NCBI GenBank assembly: GCA_030248135.1
Contig: JASANC010001491.1
Location: 21,693-85,692, forward strand
From: Theristus sp. LFF4_11
Taxonomy: Eukaryota; Nematoda; Chromadorea; Monhysterida; Xyalidae
DNA: 64,000 bases
Reading direction: 5' to 3'
Shown: piece after piece, positions 33,048 through 46,428 of the stretch
How the letters are laid out: each line of letters opens with the position of its first letter
Numbering within the stretch: the first letter of the stretch is position 1
Made by a program: the position numbers and the translations under genes
The notes under the pieces: model-generated
Seen by the model: only the letters and a program-made list of their open reading frames with translations
What the model was told of the DNA's origin: nothing
Database searches by the model: none

Positions 33048-33386
33048 CAACAAATAAATTTTGTACGAAAAGACAGAAAAATTGCATATGAACCAAAAGT
33101 CCATCAAAACAATCACTTCTATTAAACAATTTTTAAAATGCATCAACCAAAAAGCCGCTTGCTTATAAAGTATAACCAAAACTTATAAAGTTGCAAGTTA
33201 AAAAACTCAAAAAATTGGAAAACAAATAAATTTTGTACGAAAAGACAGAAAAATTGCATATGAACCAAAAGTCCATCAAAACAATTTTTATTAAACAATT
33301 TTTAAAATGCATCAACCAAAAAGCCGCTTGCTTATAAAGTATAACCAAAACTTATAAAGTTGCAAGTTAAAAAACTCAAAAAATAC
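33048..33386 (+). repeat. tandem duplication, about 170-bp unit
   Basis: Two nearly identical units share ATTTTGTACGAAAAGACAG, AACCAAAAGTCCATCAAAAC, CAACCAAAAAGCCGCTTGC and TATAAAGTTGCAAGTTAAAA in the same order. They differ by a few bases and a short indel, so the duplication is recent. Identical minus-strand short frames in both units are a by-product. Confidence 0.95.
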
Positions 33387-33545
33387 GCCAGTAGTTTATA
33401 AGTTGATGAGTATTATCTCAGTTTTTTCAGTGTTTTGACAGACTCCACCTCCCGTGTAGCGCTTGCTGATTGGTTGATTGAAGCAATGGTTGAAAAATAA
33501 GCGAGGTGGTGATCATACTGCAAGCTCCAAATTGAAGCGAGTTTT

Positions 33546-36101
33546 TCAAACGGTTTCACCAAGCAGCGCATCTTTACGCCATTGTGCGGCGAGTTTCTTG
33601 CCGTTCAGATAGGCCTTGCAGCCTTCGACGATACGCAGGAACCAGAACTGAAACGTGAGCACAAAAGTTGTGTGTTTAATATGCGTCCGTCAGAATTACC
33701 TGAGAAAAGGTATGTTGCTTTATTTTTGGAACGATCTGCGAAGTTGTTTCTGTCGTCTATAAGTATGTTTTCAGCATATTTCTTGGTTGGATCAAAGAAA
33801 CACCGTTGTGCTTGTGAAGTAAATGCCGTTTTTTTTGAAATTCACGATTGGTACAAAATACACGCCCAACCAAATCACTCGAATCAGCAGAGTTTCACCC
33901 AATCCAATCCGGTGTGCCGTGCGAACATCTTGAATTCAAAGCTCAAGCAGAGATTCTTCTGTGCAGCCTGCACTGCATCGTTGAAAACTTTTTAATGTTG
34001 AAAAAATCGGTCACAAATGCAGTGCAGTGTAGGATGGAAAAAAATTTCTGTGTGCTAGCAAAAAAGCAAACGACACTCTCATACGCAAAGCCAGGTGCAC
34101 GCGAGCAGTGGCGGCATCGCAAAGATCGCCAGCACGATGGCGAACCCGCTGTACCACTCGATTTCGACACCGTATTCCGGCCTCGGGTACAGTTGGTAGT
34201 TGCGACGAAGGTAGACGGACACCTCGCCTTCCTGACCTGTGTTTTTTTCATGGCGTATACAACCTGGTTCTTTTCGCAAGCTGGAATTTTTGCCAATTTC
34301 GTCCGTTTTTCATTGTGGTCTCCGTGCGCATTGTGCTCACAGTTTTGTCGGAGTCCCTGCGTTTCCCAGCGAAATAAAAATGAAATGAATGATTCTTAAC
34401 AGAGCGCATTGCGTCGTGTGTGTTGCAGCCCCAAATAAAACCGTTGGGATGTCAGCCAATCTGTGCGAATCTTAATTGCGAAACTATGTGCGGCTGTAAA
34501 GGGAAAGCTGAGCAATAACCAGTAGAGTTTTTCTGTACAATCCGCAGCAGTTACGGCTTTCGCTGTAAACGCTGAATTTTTTTGCACCCTGCACTGCATA
34601 TCGTTAAAAACGCAATTGTCGATGCAGTGTAAAATGCAGTGCAAAATCATTCCAAACTGCAGTGCAGTGCAGGATGCAAAAAAATCTTCTGCGTGTGTGG
34701 AGTCTGACCTGATTTCATACAAGTGTTTGCCGTTTTGACGACCGAATGAAAAGGGTGGTGAATGAAAATGTAAATTGATAACCGATTGAAACACCGAAAT
34801 TTACATACGACCCAAAGAGCTCCATCAACAAACAAGTCATCTTTGGTGTCAACGAAATATCGTCCGCCGATCAATCTTATACATATTAGGACAACAAGTT
34901 TTCCCTGTGAATGCCACAACCTGCCGCCAGCCATAGTGCCAGTTCGTGCACCACGTACAACTCGGCAATCAACGTGCACAGGAGACCACCGGAGACGAGC
35001 ACGATCAACGGCTGCAGGCGGCTCGCTTGCTCGTTGTGCAGGCCGACTATGGCGAGCCACAGAACGGCGCAGACGCCCGTCAGCGGCAGCAACACCTTCA
35101 CGCCTGCAACGATCACGTACACTGCTGGCGACTCCAAAATGTGTTTGCAGAGACACGTCGGAACGGAAATCAGTTTCATAATGCTTGACACCGGCAATTC
35201 AAAAGCGCCATCAATATTCATCAACCGCATATCTCAGGAACAGGAACACAGAGTGAAAAGTGATCAAGTACCGATTTGTGAATGCGCGCGTCATGCATAT
35301 GAAGCTCCTTACGGTCTCTATGTATTGCGCAAACGATCTATTGCTCTGCGTACACAAAGTTGCATTACGAACACATACACGTCCGCGCCATCTTGAACGA
35401 TGGATGTTGAAATTCGAGCGCTCTTTACTGCGATAAAAATATTATTGAATTCAATAAAAACCAACCAAATCCAACGACACGCCAGGTGGTGTTGCTGATG
35501 CGATTGAAGCGCAGCTCAGAGTTCAACGACGATGGCACATACTGGTAGATGCCGACGGACAGGCCAATCACGACTAAAAGCAGCTGAAACAGCAGACGGT
35601 GCTGTGAACTATCGGAAAAAATCATGATATCTATGCACGTGCAACATTTCAAAATTACCTACTGAGTATCAAAGAAACACTGCGTGTAAAGAAAACAGTC
35701 GCCAGCCAACAAACAGTCAACAGCCACCGTCGCCGCACTCACAATGACCCCGCAGATCCATTCCACGGCGCGCGTATAGTGCACGCCACGCCAGCAGCAC
35801 TTGTATTTCGGGTCGTCTTTACGCCAGGTGACGTGTCGCTTTCGAATACTGGCGCGTCTCTTGTTGGCGTGGTACGCGTTCACCAGATGGCGTTTGATTT
35901 GGCGTGCCGGATGACGGTCGTGCTGCGGCTCGCCGACATTTGGCATGTTGTTTGGCGTCAGCTTTGGCGTGTGGCGTGGCATCGTCGCCGGAGGCCGCGC
36001 GGACGGCTTGAAGAACAACTGCACCAATTGGCTCTGAATCAAACTGCAGTGCATGACGGTTTCATGGCGGTTATGGGTTTGCGAAGAAGTGACATGCTGG
36101 T
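33546..36101 (-). CDS. multi-pass membrane protein of unknown family
   Basis: Minus-strand exons 36101-35663, 35608-35481, 35232-34921, 34236-34085 and 33647-33546 join with consistent phases (2,1,1,0) to about 377 residues ending ALLGETV. An upstream first exon with the start codon is missing. The N-terminal 110 residues are polar and basic (RQIKRHL, KRRASIRKR), then come five to six hydrophobic segments: WICGVIVSAATVAV, LLFQLLLVVIGLSVGI, VIVAGVKVLLPLTGVCAVLW, PLIVLVSGGLLCTLIAELYV and FAIVLAIFAMPPLLACTWLC running into FWFLRIV. The C-terminus is a short basic tail (YLNGKKLAAQWRKD). Several cysteines lie near span 1 (KCCWRG, GDCFLYTQC). I do not recognise the family; a receptor, channel or transporter accessory subunit would all fit. 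Confidence 0.75.
33951..34050. mobile_element. TGCAGTGCA fold-back element, copy B
   Basis: AGATTCTTCTGTGCAGCCTG at the left mirrors AATGCAGTGCAGTGTAGGATGG...TTTCTG at the right, around an AT-rich middle. It lies in the last intron of the multi-pass membrane gene and is shorter than copy A. Confidence 0.65.
34573..34690. mobile_element. TGCAGTGCA fold-back element, copy C
   Basis: Inverted ends (TTTTTTTGCACCCTGCACTG and CAGTGCAGGATGCAAAAAAA) flank repeated GCAGTGCA/GCAGTGTA words. It lies in the intron between exons 35232-34921 and 34236-34085 of the membrane protein gene. Confidence 0.75.
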
Positions 36102-36827
36102 CTAAAATCGGGTTTGACAAAAAAATTGTGAAAGAAAGAAAGCAAAAACTCCAATGGTCAGTCGGTGCGAGGCAGCAATAATGATTTGCAGTTTCGACTT
36201 TTCATGCACCCTTAATAATAATATGGGAACGGACTATATTTTGAAAACACAGCAGATGTTCTTGAGTCTCAACTGTCACTGCTAACACACAAAAAAAGTA
36301 TTTATTAATTTCGATATGGTCAACGTTGATTTGATACATGTTGTTAGCATTTCGATAGCACACGGTCGAAAACAAAATTTTCCGGTCTGCTGGTTGAGCT
36401 ACATATAATCAGTTGAACAACCGAAACAGGCGCACCTTTTGCCGCATATCGAATCACTGGACTGGTTTCAGGATTAGTTTTCGTTGAGTTTCAGGAGCTT
36501 GGACACGTTCTTAAACCATGAAATATGGTTCACATGAGCGGATCAGTTCAAATAATGGGCATGGCAAAATAATTACAAACTTTTATCAAAATAAAAAATT
36601 CTGCTTCGTTCGCCTAGTGTGTTCATTCTGCACATGTTTCAACACGCGGAAACTCGAACTACCACACACAAAACGACAGACACTGGCAGACAAGTTGTAA
36701 CAAATCCATTAGCAAGTATAGTGGCAACTTTAGCACAATTTGTAGCAACTTTGTGCAGCAATGTAGTAATGTCTTCATATCCGTGAAGCGCATCCCGCAT
36801 TCACTGCACTATGATCACTGTATACGA

Positions 36828-39800
36828 TCACACATCGGCACTAAGACGTCGAGTGCGAACGATCGATTGATGCTTGGACGAGGGACACGGCACGCGAACG
36901 TGCGGCGGCTTCACGTACTGCATGCCGCTGAGGTGCTTCAAAAGCAACGTCTCCGTGACGCTGCCCTGCGAGAGCAGTCGACGCTGACACGGCGGCAGCT
37001 TCTTCACGACCGTCGATGGTGCGCTCGAGTATGCGAAGCCGGTTTCAGGCAGCTGAAAGTGTTTTGTTTCTCATTGTGATGTGTAAACGTGGATTCATCA
37101 ATAATTGAAAATGAATTGGAGCACTTGAGAAAGAGCGTTGGTATTTGAGCACTCTTTTGAACCCAAGAACTTTGCGCGCACACGCGAACAAGTGCGCAGT
37201 GGGGCTTCAGAACAAAAATGTGTCTATATTGCAACGCCGATGCGGATCATTCGTTCTTTCGCGTGCTCTGCAATCCGCGAACAAAAATGACAGGCTTTAA
37301 CAAACCAATTTCCATCCATGATTCTTTCTTACGCGCCGGAAAATGTGATATTAGAAAATGTGCTGGTCTGTCGTGTGTGACAATTCCTGAACCCCCCCTC
37401 CCCAAAAAAAAACTCCCCATGCCTGATAGTCGCGCGTGTCGAACTCGTCTCGATTGCAGGTGGCCTCGAATGCCGTGATCGGCGATTGCGAGGGACGCAA
37501 CGCGCAGCGCAGATGCGTGCTGATTTGCTTCCACAGCGGTGTCTGCTTGTTTGGGTTTCGGGTGAAGTGGTCACATTTTATAGGGTTATTCTGTTGAGAA
37601 ACAGATTTTAGTATTTAAAAAATGCATTATATTAGATTCGTGTATTCAATCTCTGGTGTGTGGTAAATTGGTATTAGCAAAACAAGTCAAATGCACATTG
37701 GTTATGTGTTTTTTTGCGATGAATTCCTCATTTTCTCGGTGTGGGTACAGCTGAAGGATGCGGAGAGCCCCAGTTTTGTTGACGTTCTGGCCTTACACAA
37801 TCAACAAAAAGATGCCAACCTTGTCCAATTTAGCATTTTGATAGCAACGAAAGAAGAACTCTATCGCGGCGCACACCACTGCTAAGCACAGTCCAACCGC
37901 GAGCACGACCAGTAGTCCCGCGATATTCATGGCGTTCAATGATTTCGGGCTGCCCTGGAAAACCGGTGTAAGAGAGAATTGCGTCTTCGCCTACAGACGC
38001 TTCGTAAACTGTCAGCAACAGTTTATACAAGCGTAAGAGGTGTCCCATTGATCTGCAACAAAAAAAAACGGCTGACCCTTGCCGACGTATAAGAGACGTT
38101 TTTAAAGACTGGAGCTAAAAAGTAACGGCGTACAAATGTACAGGTTTACGGTAGTACAGTACACAAAATTCGCGATTTTCGCCCATTGGTTACCGCAGTG
38201 AGCATTGGAGCTCGTCAGTGCCACGGACACCGATGGTCGACCAGCCCGAGAAACCAAACCAACGAATCATTGAAAAAAACCTGGTGCTCATGAACGATTT
38301 CTTGCATACCTGAAGCGGACCACCGCTGTCCGAACATGCCTGACCCGAGCGACTCCGCCACCAGCGCGTCTTGTTCAGCACCAACGTGCCCCGTTCGGCG
38401 TAGTCGAGAATCTTCCGAGACATTCGATCGGTCCACTTGGAGTCTATACGGGACTTCAATTATTCTGTTTTTTTTGTGTTGTCGTTTGTTTGTTGGGGAC
38501 TTTAGGCGATATGATTTTCGCCAGGGCTAACCCAGAACGCCGTTGAGTAGGGTGCCCATCGAGTTTTACTCTGTCATTAAGGGCCTATATGCACCGCATT
38601 AAGGGCCTATATGCACGGCGGGGTTCTGTCGCTGAAAGCGAAGCATTGTTTTTCTAGGTTATCGATTGGAATCGAATATGGTGCAACCCACTACTGTCGC
38701 AATTCGAACAGTTATGGTCGCGCAAAACAGTTTTCCTGTTCGTTTTTACCGCACATCCACATACAACAAGATAAACGACTTTTTCCACAGAAAATTCAGC
38801 AAAGCTGAATTATTTTCTGAAAATACACCTTTTGCGAGCGCAATCCCGTAGCCCTTCGAGCCGAGCACGCCACCGACTTGCGTTAAGTTGCAGTTTTGCT
38901 GAATCGCGTATTCCAACGAAGCCGATTCCATCAGATAAGCATAATTTGACGTCAGAACTTTTGCTTCGCCGTCCTTACCACCAGTCGTCATTACTGAAAC
39001 GGTTTTCTTGGAAACTTGAAACTAGTATTTTCTGGTGGAAAGTGCTGTGATTTGTAAAACCGTCCAAGCATTCAGCCTTGATTACAAATTATTTTTGTTC
39101 TGACGAAAAAAAAGCAACTCAAAAAAGTAGTTTAGCATTAAAAAAAAATTTGTGAGGGGCATGAAAGAGACAGAAACCCTTAAATGAAGTCAAACCTTCG
39201 TAACCCTGTTTCTGCCATTTTTCCATCTGCGCCCACATGCGAATGTGCGTTCCGATTTTCGATTCCTAAAGAACAATAATCATGTCATCACGAGACGACG
39301 CTGACTGACTGTATTTTTTTGTTGCACAAATTTTATAGAATCACATTTTACCCCGAAATCGATATTTTCACCCAAAAATATTCGGATTACCCAAACGTTG
39401 CTTTTTTCCAAAGCACTTTGTTATTTTCACCCAAAAACAGAAGTTTTACCCCAAAAAACACAATTTCATTTTCACCCAAAAAGCACCCGCAACCCCCAAA
39501 AAATTTACCCGAAAAAAGCCGGCGGTCGAGCCGCCGTCGACCGCGCCGTATTTGATGGCGGTCTGGTTGGCCAGGTCCTCCATGCTCTTCACCGGCATGT
39601 ACCGGTGCCCGACGGTCAGCACGGCGGCGAGATTGGCCGTGTAGCCGCTGATGAAGATCAACGTGAACACCCACCAGAGGCCACCGACCAAGCGCGTCGA
39701 GACAGCGCGCGGCCCAAAGTCGCAGCCGCCTTTCAGTAGCGTTGACGTGACGAACCTGAACAGGCGATCAACGGTGGAGTTCAAGTGCGGAATGGGTGAA

Positions 39801-42800
39801 ATCTGGTATCATTGGATTATTCGGATAAAAAATAGCTGGCTCGCTTTTGTTTGTTTTGTCTGTGAATTGTTTGCTTTCCTCTCAGCTGGTCAGCGGGCGA
39901 GGTCGCAATGTTGAATGTGTTTCACCAAACATTGACCTGTGACCTATTTTTTCAAACGTGTCCCACTGAAATGACGTCATGTGCCTCCAAACATGCGTTT
40001 GCCGTTCACAGCAAACCAGATTTTCCGTTTAGCCGATTTCTTCCCGTAAACAAATGGTGAATGTCGAATCAGTCACTCCAAACTGGCATTTTAGTGCCTG
40101 TACTTTAACAAACGAGCTTTTTAAAGCAAATGACGTCATTTTAGTCCGGACACGTTTGAATAAATCCACAATACATGATTTTCACGAACTAATGTACGGT
40201 GGCGGCCAAAAGCGTTGGGAACGCTGCGCGCGTGTGTGTGCTGTGAATCGCGTGCGTGTTGCATCAGCCGTAGAAACGCAATCATAAGAATTTATGGGCA
40301 ACGTTGGGTTCACGGGACACTTTTCGACCCAACGTTGCCCATAAATTCTTGAAATGGTGTTTGTAGGGCTGATGCAATAGCAACACCCACGCAAATACAC
40401 AGCACTGAACAAGCGCTGCGTTCCAACGCTTTTGGTCGCCACTGTGTGAACAACTGTGCGCCAACCAAAGTGTATTGAAGAAGCTAAAGTTGTTCGACAG
40501 TTCAATCGTTGGCCCGCCCGTCTCGCCGGCGCGTAGTACCACCGTGGACGCGGTGTTCACCAGACCGCGAGGCGGCGGACGACTACTGTCATACTCGACC
40601 GTCGGATTCCATTCGGACGGGGTTAGACGGGCTGCAATTTAGACGGGCGGGCTGTTTTTTTAGAATTAAGGCCCGTTTATATCTGACGTATGCGCTGACG
40701 GCACGCCACATCATGTCACGTCCGCGCGGTGCTCCCGTGTTTTAGCGTACTACCGTTCATGCAGACCAATGAATGTACGGCACGGCACGGCACGTCACAT
40801 CACGTCACGTCAGGGCTCGTGTTATTGCATATTACCGTTCAAACCTGACGTACCGTACATACATACGTCTGCTTACGTCAGGTATAAACGGGCCTTTATC
40901 GCGTGATATATCTATTTAGCTATTGTGGATTTATTCAAACGTGTCCGGACTAACGTGACGTCATTTTATTTAAAAACGCCCGTTTGTCAAAGTACAGGCA
41001 CTAAAATTTCAGTTTGGTTTGACTAATTCGACATTCACCATTTGTTTACGGGAAGAAATCGGCTAAACGGATGGTCTGGTTTGCTGTGAACGACAAGCGC
41101 ATGTTTTGCGGCACATGACGTCATTTCAGTGGGACACGTTTAAAAAAATAGGCCATACCACAATGTATATTGTCCGTTGTTTGCTGAAAAAAGTGTGACA
41201 TTTGCCTACAAATCCTAGAAAAAATCTCCAAATTTAGGAAGCTCCGAAAATCTGCGTGTCGCATCTGTGTCATGTTTCGGAATTGTAACCGCCGAAACCG
41301 TAAGCAAAAAACGCAAACACCGCGAACCGATGACAAACATGGAGATGGTGACCGAAACTGCGGCGACCACAATCCACAGCCAGATCTCAGTGGAGACCGG
41401 ATTCAAGAACGAAAACATGTCGGGCGTCTCGTCGTCCGGTATCCGGTAGAGGATGCTGATGCCGAGATGCAGGAATGGACTCGTGAAGTCGACGGCGCTC
41501 GACCGTTGGTAATTGATGGTTAGCGGGGCGACCGCCATGTCCGCTGTCTGCAAGTGCAGCGAAAAAGTTTGTTGTTGTTGTTGTTGTTGTTGTTGTTTGG
41601 TATTTTAGGCTATGTTCTTAGCCAGCGCTAACCCAGTAAAGCGTATAGAATGCCCGTCGAGTAGTGTGTTTGTTTTTTATTTGTCATTAACTGCCTATAC
41701 ACTTGCTCGGCGGGCTTGATCCCCCGAACGCAAAGAGAGTCTAAACGCGCTACCACCACCTGTCAATAAAAGTGAAATTTTGAAATTTAAAATCAGTAAA
41801 ATTTACCCCGTCAATAATTTCACCGATCATGCCGTTCCATTTGCCGTCCTTGCTCCGGGCGCCATACGAGTCGTCAGCGACCTTGTGCAGTTCAAACGTG
41901 AAGTCAAGATCATCAGCCAGCTTCTCCAGTAGATCAACGCAGAAACCCTCGAAACAGTCGTTGCTCAGTTGCACGGACTTCTTGCATTTGTCTCTGATCA
42001 TCACGTACGGGCGTTCCTGAATGTATGTGAAGCAATTGAACACGAGCAAGTGTCGAGAAATAAAATGAACTGATAAACAATGTCGATGCAAGTAAGAATC
42101 GATCGCATTGAAAGGCGAGTGTGGAGAAAACTGAAGAACATTATTGCAGTATGGCAGAACGTTTGTCTGGAACAGTTGTGTTGTCTGCGAAATTTGCTTA
42201 TTTGCTACATAAAAAGTGTTGTGTTTCTGTACTTCACATTGGCTCCCTTACGTGGTTATCATTAACGAATAATCAAAAAAATTAAAAAAAACAATTCTCA
42301 CCACTATAGTGGTGACACGCATGTGCGGTTTCGCGCGGGTCACCACCAGATTGTGTCGTCTCTGTCCCTCCTTGTCCAGCGACACGTCCACCGTGTGCGG
42401 TATCGGTGATCGCCAGTGGCCAATCTGTTGGGGAAAAAACCATTTGCGAAAAAACCAAAAAACCAAAAGAAAAAACCAGTCAATTCCGTTTTCAAATAGA
42501 ACATCATCAGACGTTTCGGATAACAACAAATAAGAAAAGATATATTTTTTGTGAAGTTTTTATTGTTAATTATTCGCGCACCGGTTCCGAAAACCATAAG
42601 GTACCAAACTCCGGTGGAAACGGTCAACTTTGCCCCGAGCCCAATTTACCCTCGGCTCTGGAGGGAGTAGACCATCAGATGTTGTTGGTCTCAATTATGT
42701 GTCTAGTCCACAGCGAGGTTCGAACTTTCCATCTGCGGAACGGTGGACAGAAGTCCTGCACCTGCGCTACAGACGCGACTGAGAAAAAAAATATAAAAAA

Positions 42801-45800
42801 AGATGCCCACGTACCCGCTCCAGGAGTCCCCGCTCGCCAAGAATGTCGATTGCGAATGACACAAGCCTCCTTTGTCCTTCGTCGTCGAACGCAACGGTGC
42901 CCGTCAGGCCGTCATGCTGCTGAAAACGTGCATTATAATTGTTTTTTTTGTTGTTTTTTTGTTTCTTGTTTTTCTTGTTTTTGTTCGAGACACGCTACGC
43001 AAGATGTCTGTTTCGGGGGTTCCTCTACTTGGCCCGAAATTTTTCAGGGGGATACCTCAACAACTGCTGGAACTGTGACAGACGGGAAAAGATTCCGGGT
43101 ACGCTAGTTCTAAAAAACTGCTTTTTACTGCACCTTAAACGGATGTACGATACGGGAGGGGCTCTTTTTTATATTTTGCGTGGCGAGAAACTCAACACCA
43201 TGTTGAGCAAGTTTAGTTGTTGAGCAGTTTAGTTTTACCATATGTAAAACTAATAGTCTAGCCTCATGTTGACTTGACGCTATTTTGTCCGTGTTATGTT
43301 GTACCGGTTTGGTTGCTCTGTAAAACGTTCTTTGTTTGGCACACACGCTGGTTTTAACAAACCCAATCCACACACACACACACTCACAGTGCGACGAATT
43401 TCGCCGATCAACCGTTCACCAATCGGCAGCACTCTGCTGTACGGACGATCGCAGCGCGCACCGAAGCGGAGCAACGCCTGGTTGGCTGCACTGGACGCCA
43501 CTCGCGGGTACGCACGCACGATCGTGCCAACCGCGTCGATCATCAGCGCGCATTCGGTCTGGAAAAAATTGTTTGCGAGAAAAATTCAGAGTCTCTCGCA
43601 AGGAGTTATTCAAATTCGTCACTGTGTGAAAATTTAGTGATTATTTTTTGACGAAGGAAGAATCTGCAAAAATCGCATTGTTTGAATGAAGTCTGAAAAG
43701 TCGCTGTTGGAAACGGTAATTATTGGCGACTGAAACCGGTTTTCAGAACGCGGCATTTTTGCAGGTCACATGCGCATATGCAGCTGGACACTGTTTACGA
43801 ATAGTGTGCCATCCCCACTCCACTTTTCCGTTCATTCGACTTTGTTGGGTCTTAGTTTCGGTAACAGCCCGCTTCACCACTAGTCATCCCATCCTGATCA
43901 TAATCATTGATTGCTCTCGCGTTTACCATCGGAAAATGTTTCCACTCAGCAGCCGGCCTTGTCGCACGCCACTGCTTGCGTGCGGTGCGCAGGCATCGCC
44001 GCGCAAACGACGGCACCGCAGCAACGCGCTCATCATCGTCTTCGACTGAGTTTTTGTCGTTCTGCTTGTCGATGTCCGACAGGTGTCCCATGGAAACGTT
44101 GACGAAACGGGCGTTGTTATGCCAGAAGGCCTCCATGTCGATTTCGGCCAAGTCCTGCCGGAAACAGACACACGACGCGATAAACTTGTTTTCATTTCGA
44201 TTATTGTGCAGCGGTTTTTATTTCATCTGGTGAAGCCAAAATGCAGAGAAATTCTGCTGGGTTCTCGCGCCAATATGGAAACATTAAAACGTGCGTACCA
44301 GTGTTGTAAACAAATACCAGTGCTTTCGGTTGATCATGCCACGCTGTAGTGCCTGCAAAACGCGTCAAAAATAACGGATCGCAACAAGAAAGAAAAAGCG
44401 CATGAAAAAACAAGACGTCAATAAGTTGAAAGAAATATTTCGAAGCACAAAAACATGCAACGAACTGCGATAAGAAATCGATAGGTGTCCGATGTTGATA
44501 GGTCTAAAACAACCCGGTTGAATCCGCGCGATTTGCACGAATTGTCGCCATCACTGCAATGTAAACTGGTTATTTTCACATTGTTTTTTATTCAAACAAT
44601 TCGTATCCAGCTTCTGAAGATCTCCAAATTCTAAAGAAACCCGTTTTTTTCTTTTGCAAAATCGCACTTGTATACCCGTGCCACACGGTTGGTGCGGCCG
44701 CCGCTACAACACGGTGCGGTCATGTAAAATAAGTTCGTTTAAATCTGTCACGTTTCTGCAGAATGCAGAGCATGTGAAGCCTTGATTCACAGTAAGAAGA
44801 AGGAATGTAGCTGAAATCAAGCACCCAATTTGTGGTTAAATGTGTTTTCTTGCAACTCTGATCCTGTCCTTTCTTCTTGCGCGTGTTCCGTATTCTGCGG
44901 AAAGTGACCGGTTTGAACAAACATGCTGTAGCGAGTCGATTTGCGGCAACCAACCGTTGTGCGGCGGTCACACACTCTGTTCCACTACAGCGCTTTACGG
45001 CGGCTTGCTTGGCGATAATCATGATTGCTTTTTAGAAATATAGATAACAAACAAAGTTGGAGGAAGCAAGATCGTGTCGAAACCAAACTCGGCAGACACC
45101 GTAGTCCGTAAAAGCAGTTCATAACTTTACATGTGATACAATTGACTTTGTGCACCACAAACCTGTAATAGTTCAGAATGCATTCGTCCGACTCTTTCAG
45201 ACGTTGCACGGCGCCCAAGAAATCGTCGTTTTCAATTTTAATCAACGCGACCTGCGCGTGGGACAGTGCCGGATCCTCGAAGAACTGTGACAAGCCGATG
45301 ATACCTGCAGTTAGTCTCACGTCCTCAGCATACAATTTGATAGGAATCATCCAGAATTACTGTGGAACGGACAATGGGCCTGGCTAATTGAGGCTTGGAT
45401 AGAAGCGAGGTTTTAAACACAAGTTGTTGCAATTTTAAACTGGTTTGTGCCTCTCACTAGCAGCTGGGTGATTACCGTATTACCTCCAATAAACCCCCAT
45501 GGGGGATTAATGCGTCAGCGACTTTTATGGGTGGGGTTTATTGGTGTGGGGGGATTATTGGGGGGGGGGTTATTTACAAACAAATTCTTGGGGTGGTGAT
45601 TTGTTGAGAAATGGCAAAAATACCATGCATGGCAGGCAAGAAAGTCGCAGAAACTTCTACTTTTCACAGAGATTTCCTTTTGTAACAGCCTTTTGTAATG
45701 AAATTACCATTAACTCATCCCTTTGGGGCCTTTGGTAGCACAATTTCACCAATGTCACTGCATTCAGCCACTGAATTCGCTGGGTACAAATCGCTATGTG

Positions 45801-46395
45801 TTTCAAACAGGTTTCCCATGAGGGATTATTTGTGGGGGGGGGGATTATTCGGAAACTTGTCGTGGGGATGGGGGGTTATTGGTGGGGGGATTAATGGTGG
45901 GAGGGGGGTTTAATGGGGGTAATACGGTATTTGTTTGGGTGATTTTTTTGATTTTATTTGGCTAATAAGCGTCATCGTTTCACTAACGTCTCTCCTCCTT
46001 GTAGATTAGCACCAAACGTTCCCATTTCCAGTAAGCAACCAGCTGTTTCAGCACGTCCATTACGTACGCGGACGGGTACATGTTGAAGACGGATGCGTTG
46101 CTGATTTGCTTCGACCTGAAAAAAGTGCCGCTGCTTGCATGTTTTGCGGTTGAATAGACAAACAGTCAGAAGTGATGAGTGAATCAGAGTCACTAGTGCA
46201 GGCACTGACCGATGCTGGAAATCATCGGTCACTTTGAAGTATGGCACCATTAATTCGGACGCAACTGCTTCCAATTGATGGCCAATCGCATGATTTGAAG
46301 TGCCAAAGATCGCAATGGCATTGCTGTGCTCGAGCAGCTTGCAAACTGGAATACTTTTCAGTCAAGCCGTCAATCAATCAATCAATCAGTCATTA

Positions 46396-46428
<33 letters not shown>

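Larger units (their letters stand above)
32200..33545. other. intergenic region with hairpin element and tandem duplication
   Basis: Between the Star-like gene and the multi-pass membrane protein gene I find no coding exon. The stretch holds one 90-bp hairpin element (32855-32951) and a 170-bp tandem duplication (33048-33386). The rest is AT-rich. Confidence 0.5.

Noticed and set aside
42406..43107. 233-codon plus-strand frame inside the glutamate receptor gene
   Set aside because: It runs antisense to two receptor exons and through introns, has low complexity at its start and no domain.
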